Below the pieces are notes generated by a model. It was not told the DNA's origin. It saw only the letters and a program-made list of their open reading frames with translations, and did no database searches. Below, piece after piece: positions 15,709-16,372 of a DNA stretch of 16,372 nucleotides. A program made the position numbers and the translations under genes. The stretch comes from Temnopleurus reevesii. Taxonomy: Eukaryota; Echinodermata; Echinoidea; Temnopleuroida; Temnopleuridae. The DNA is taken from the NCBI GenBank assembly GCA_036244855.1, contig BQKZ01006895.1, positions 6,598 to 22,969 of the forward strand, read 5' to 3'. Position 1 is the stretch's first letter, and each line of letters starts with the position of its first letter.

Positions 15709-15996
15709 ATAATGATAATATATGCAATTTATATAGCGCACATATCCATTCTTATTGCTGAGTGCTCAAGGCACTTTGCATTTATTACCTTGGCTTTAGC
15801 CCGGCAGCCACCAGCGCACTTGGCATTTCAAGGAATGAAGATTCCTGCCAGGTACCCATTCACCTCACCTGGGTTGAGTGCAGCACACTATGGGTATATT
15901 TTTTGCTGAAGGAAATTAACGCCCTGGGAGAGATTCGAACCACCGACTCTCTAGTTAAGAGGCGAGAGTTCGAACCACTACACCACGACGCTCCCA
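15709..15996 (-). mobile_element. tRNA-derived SINE, copy 3, most complete
   Basis: The minus-strand head reads GGGAGCGTCGTGGTGTAGTG onward, with A box TGGTGTAGTGG (complement of 15975-15985) and B box GGTTCGAATCT (complement of 15931-15941). The body carries the shared CTGCACTCAACCCAGGTGAG segment and ends in GCGCTATATAAATTGCATAT and a short ATT tail that reaches the acceptor of LRR exon 1. It runs in the same sense as the LRR gene. Two overlapping plus-strand open frames here are antisense noise. Confidence 0.85.
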
Positions 15997-16372
15997 TCAA
16001 TAACAAAAATAGTAATGATGTAAAATTATCGAATTAATATCTAATCATGTCATGAACCTATTGAAATAATATTGCATGACAAAAAAAACAGCGGGTTATT
16101 CCTAGTTTGAAAGCACAAACCCGAGACACACAATGAGACACACGGTGTATACACTGTATCACTCTCTGTATTTGTGCACAACGAAATCCAAGGGTCTGTT
16201 CTTGCAGTCTAGCTTATCCCGATACACGTAAAACAAACACGTTAACAAAAAGCATGACCGAAATTTGAATGAAGATGTATATGTTCAACCCCTTTTGGTG
16301 TTGTCCGTTTTAGATTATGGCTGACGTTAAATTTAACTCCCGTGGCAAGCGCACCGTGGGGTGGGGGTGGGG
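15997..16372. other. intron or upstream sequence, no feature
   Basis: AT-rich sequence with a few short palindromes (ACACGGTGTATACACTGT at about 16140) and a G-rich end (GTGGGGTGGGGGTGGGG). No exon was found, so the preceding exon of the LRR gene must lie beyond the right edge. Confidence 0.4.

Noticed and set aside
15931..15985. possible functional tRNA gene on the minus strand
   Set aside because: A and B boxes are present, but the anticodon-arm region does not form a normal seven-base loop and the sequence continues into a repeated SINE body present three times.

Overview
The window looks like intronic and exonic DNA of a marine metazoan, most likely an echinoderm such as a sea urchin or sea star. 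The basis is AT-rich non-coding DNA, GT-AG introns, tRNA-derived SINEs with (ATT)n tails that follow a 'GCGCTATATAAATT'-like end, and a very high load of short hairpin (MITE-like) elements. The species assignment is inference; the eukaryotic nature is plain. There are no operons, ribosome binding sites or long open frames.

The only gene I can support lies on the minus strand and is broken into very short exons that an open-reading-frame search misses. In transcript order they are 15703-15638, 14788-14714, 13038-12970, 12195-12046, 9392-9321, 7568-7497, 6514-6443, 3537-3451, 1492-1415 and 650-516. Each has an AG acceptor, starts with G, ends two bases into a codon at a GTAAG(T/A) or GTGAGT donor, and therefore has phase-2 boundaries on both sides. 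Together they encode 292 in-frame residues with no stop, made almost entirely of leucine-rich repeats (LRRs), usually one repeat per exon. Neither a signal peptide nor a cap, transmembrane or effector domain is in the window, so the gene continues past both ends. One-LRR, 72-base, phase-2 exons are known from LGR/RXFP-type receptors, GRL101-like receptors, Slit and LRIG-type proteins; I cannot choose among these.

Upstream of exon 4 (12046-12195) lie two partial tandem copies of that exon (12292-12381 and 12511-12602). They keep the acceptor and the first LRR but have lost the normal 3' half and donor. They look like decayed products of exon duplication.

The introns hold three minus-strand SINEs (about 20-258, 3704-4016, 15709-15996); a 134-bp palindromic element bounded by TTAA (9170-9303, 10183-10316, plus a divergent copy at 2689-2823 and two fragments); a second hairpin family of about 170 bp (872-1040, 7281-7455, 8927-9095 plus a fragment); several single hairpin elements (1940-2093, 4121-4292, 4399-4537, 14214-14362, 14506-14681); larger elements with inverted ends (2544-2883, 2917-3420, 10624-11286, 14867-15412); a 119-bp tandem duplication (6702-6939); a 57-58-bp triple repeat (13287-13465); and simple repeats. 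Several hairpin elements end within 11-35 bases of an exon's donor site, and one SINE tail sits directly against an exon's acceptor. These are the most unusual structural points apart from the exon duplication.
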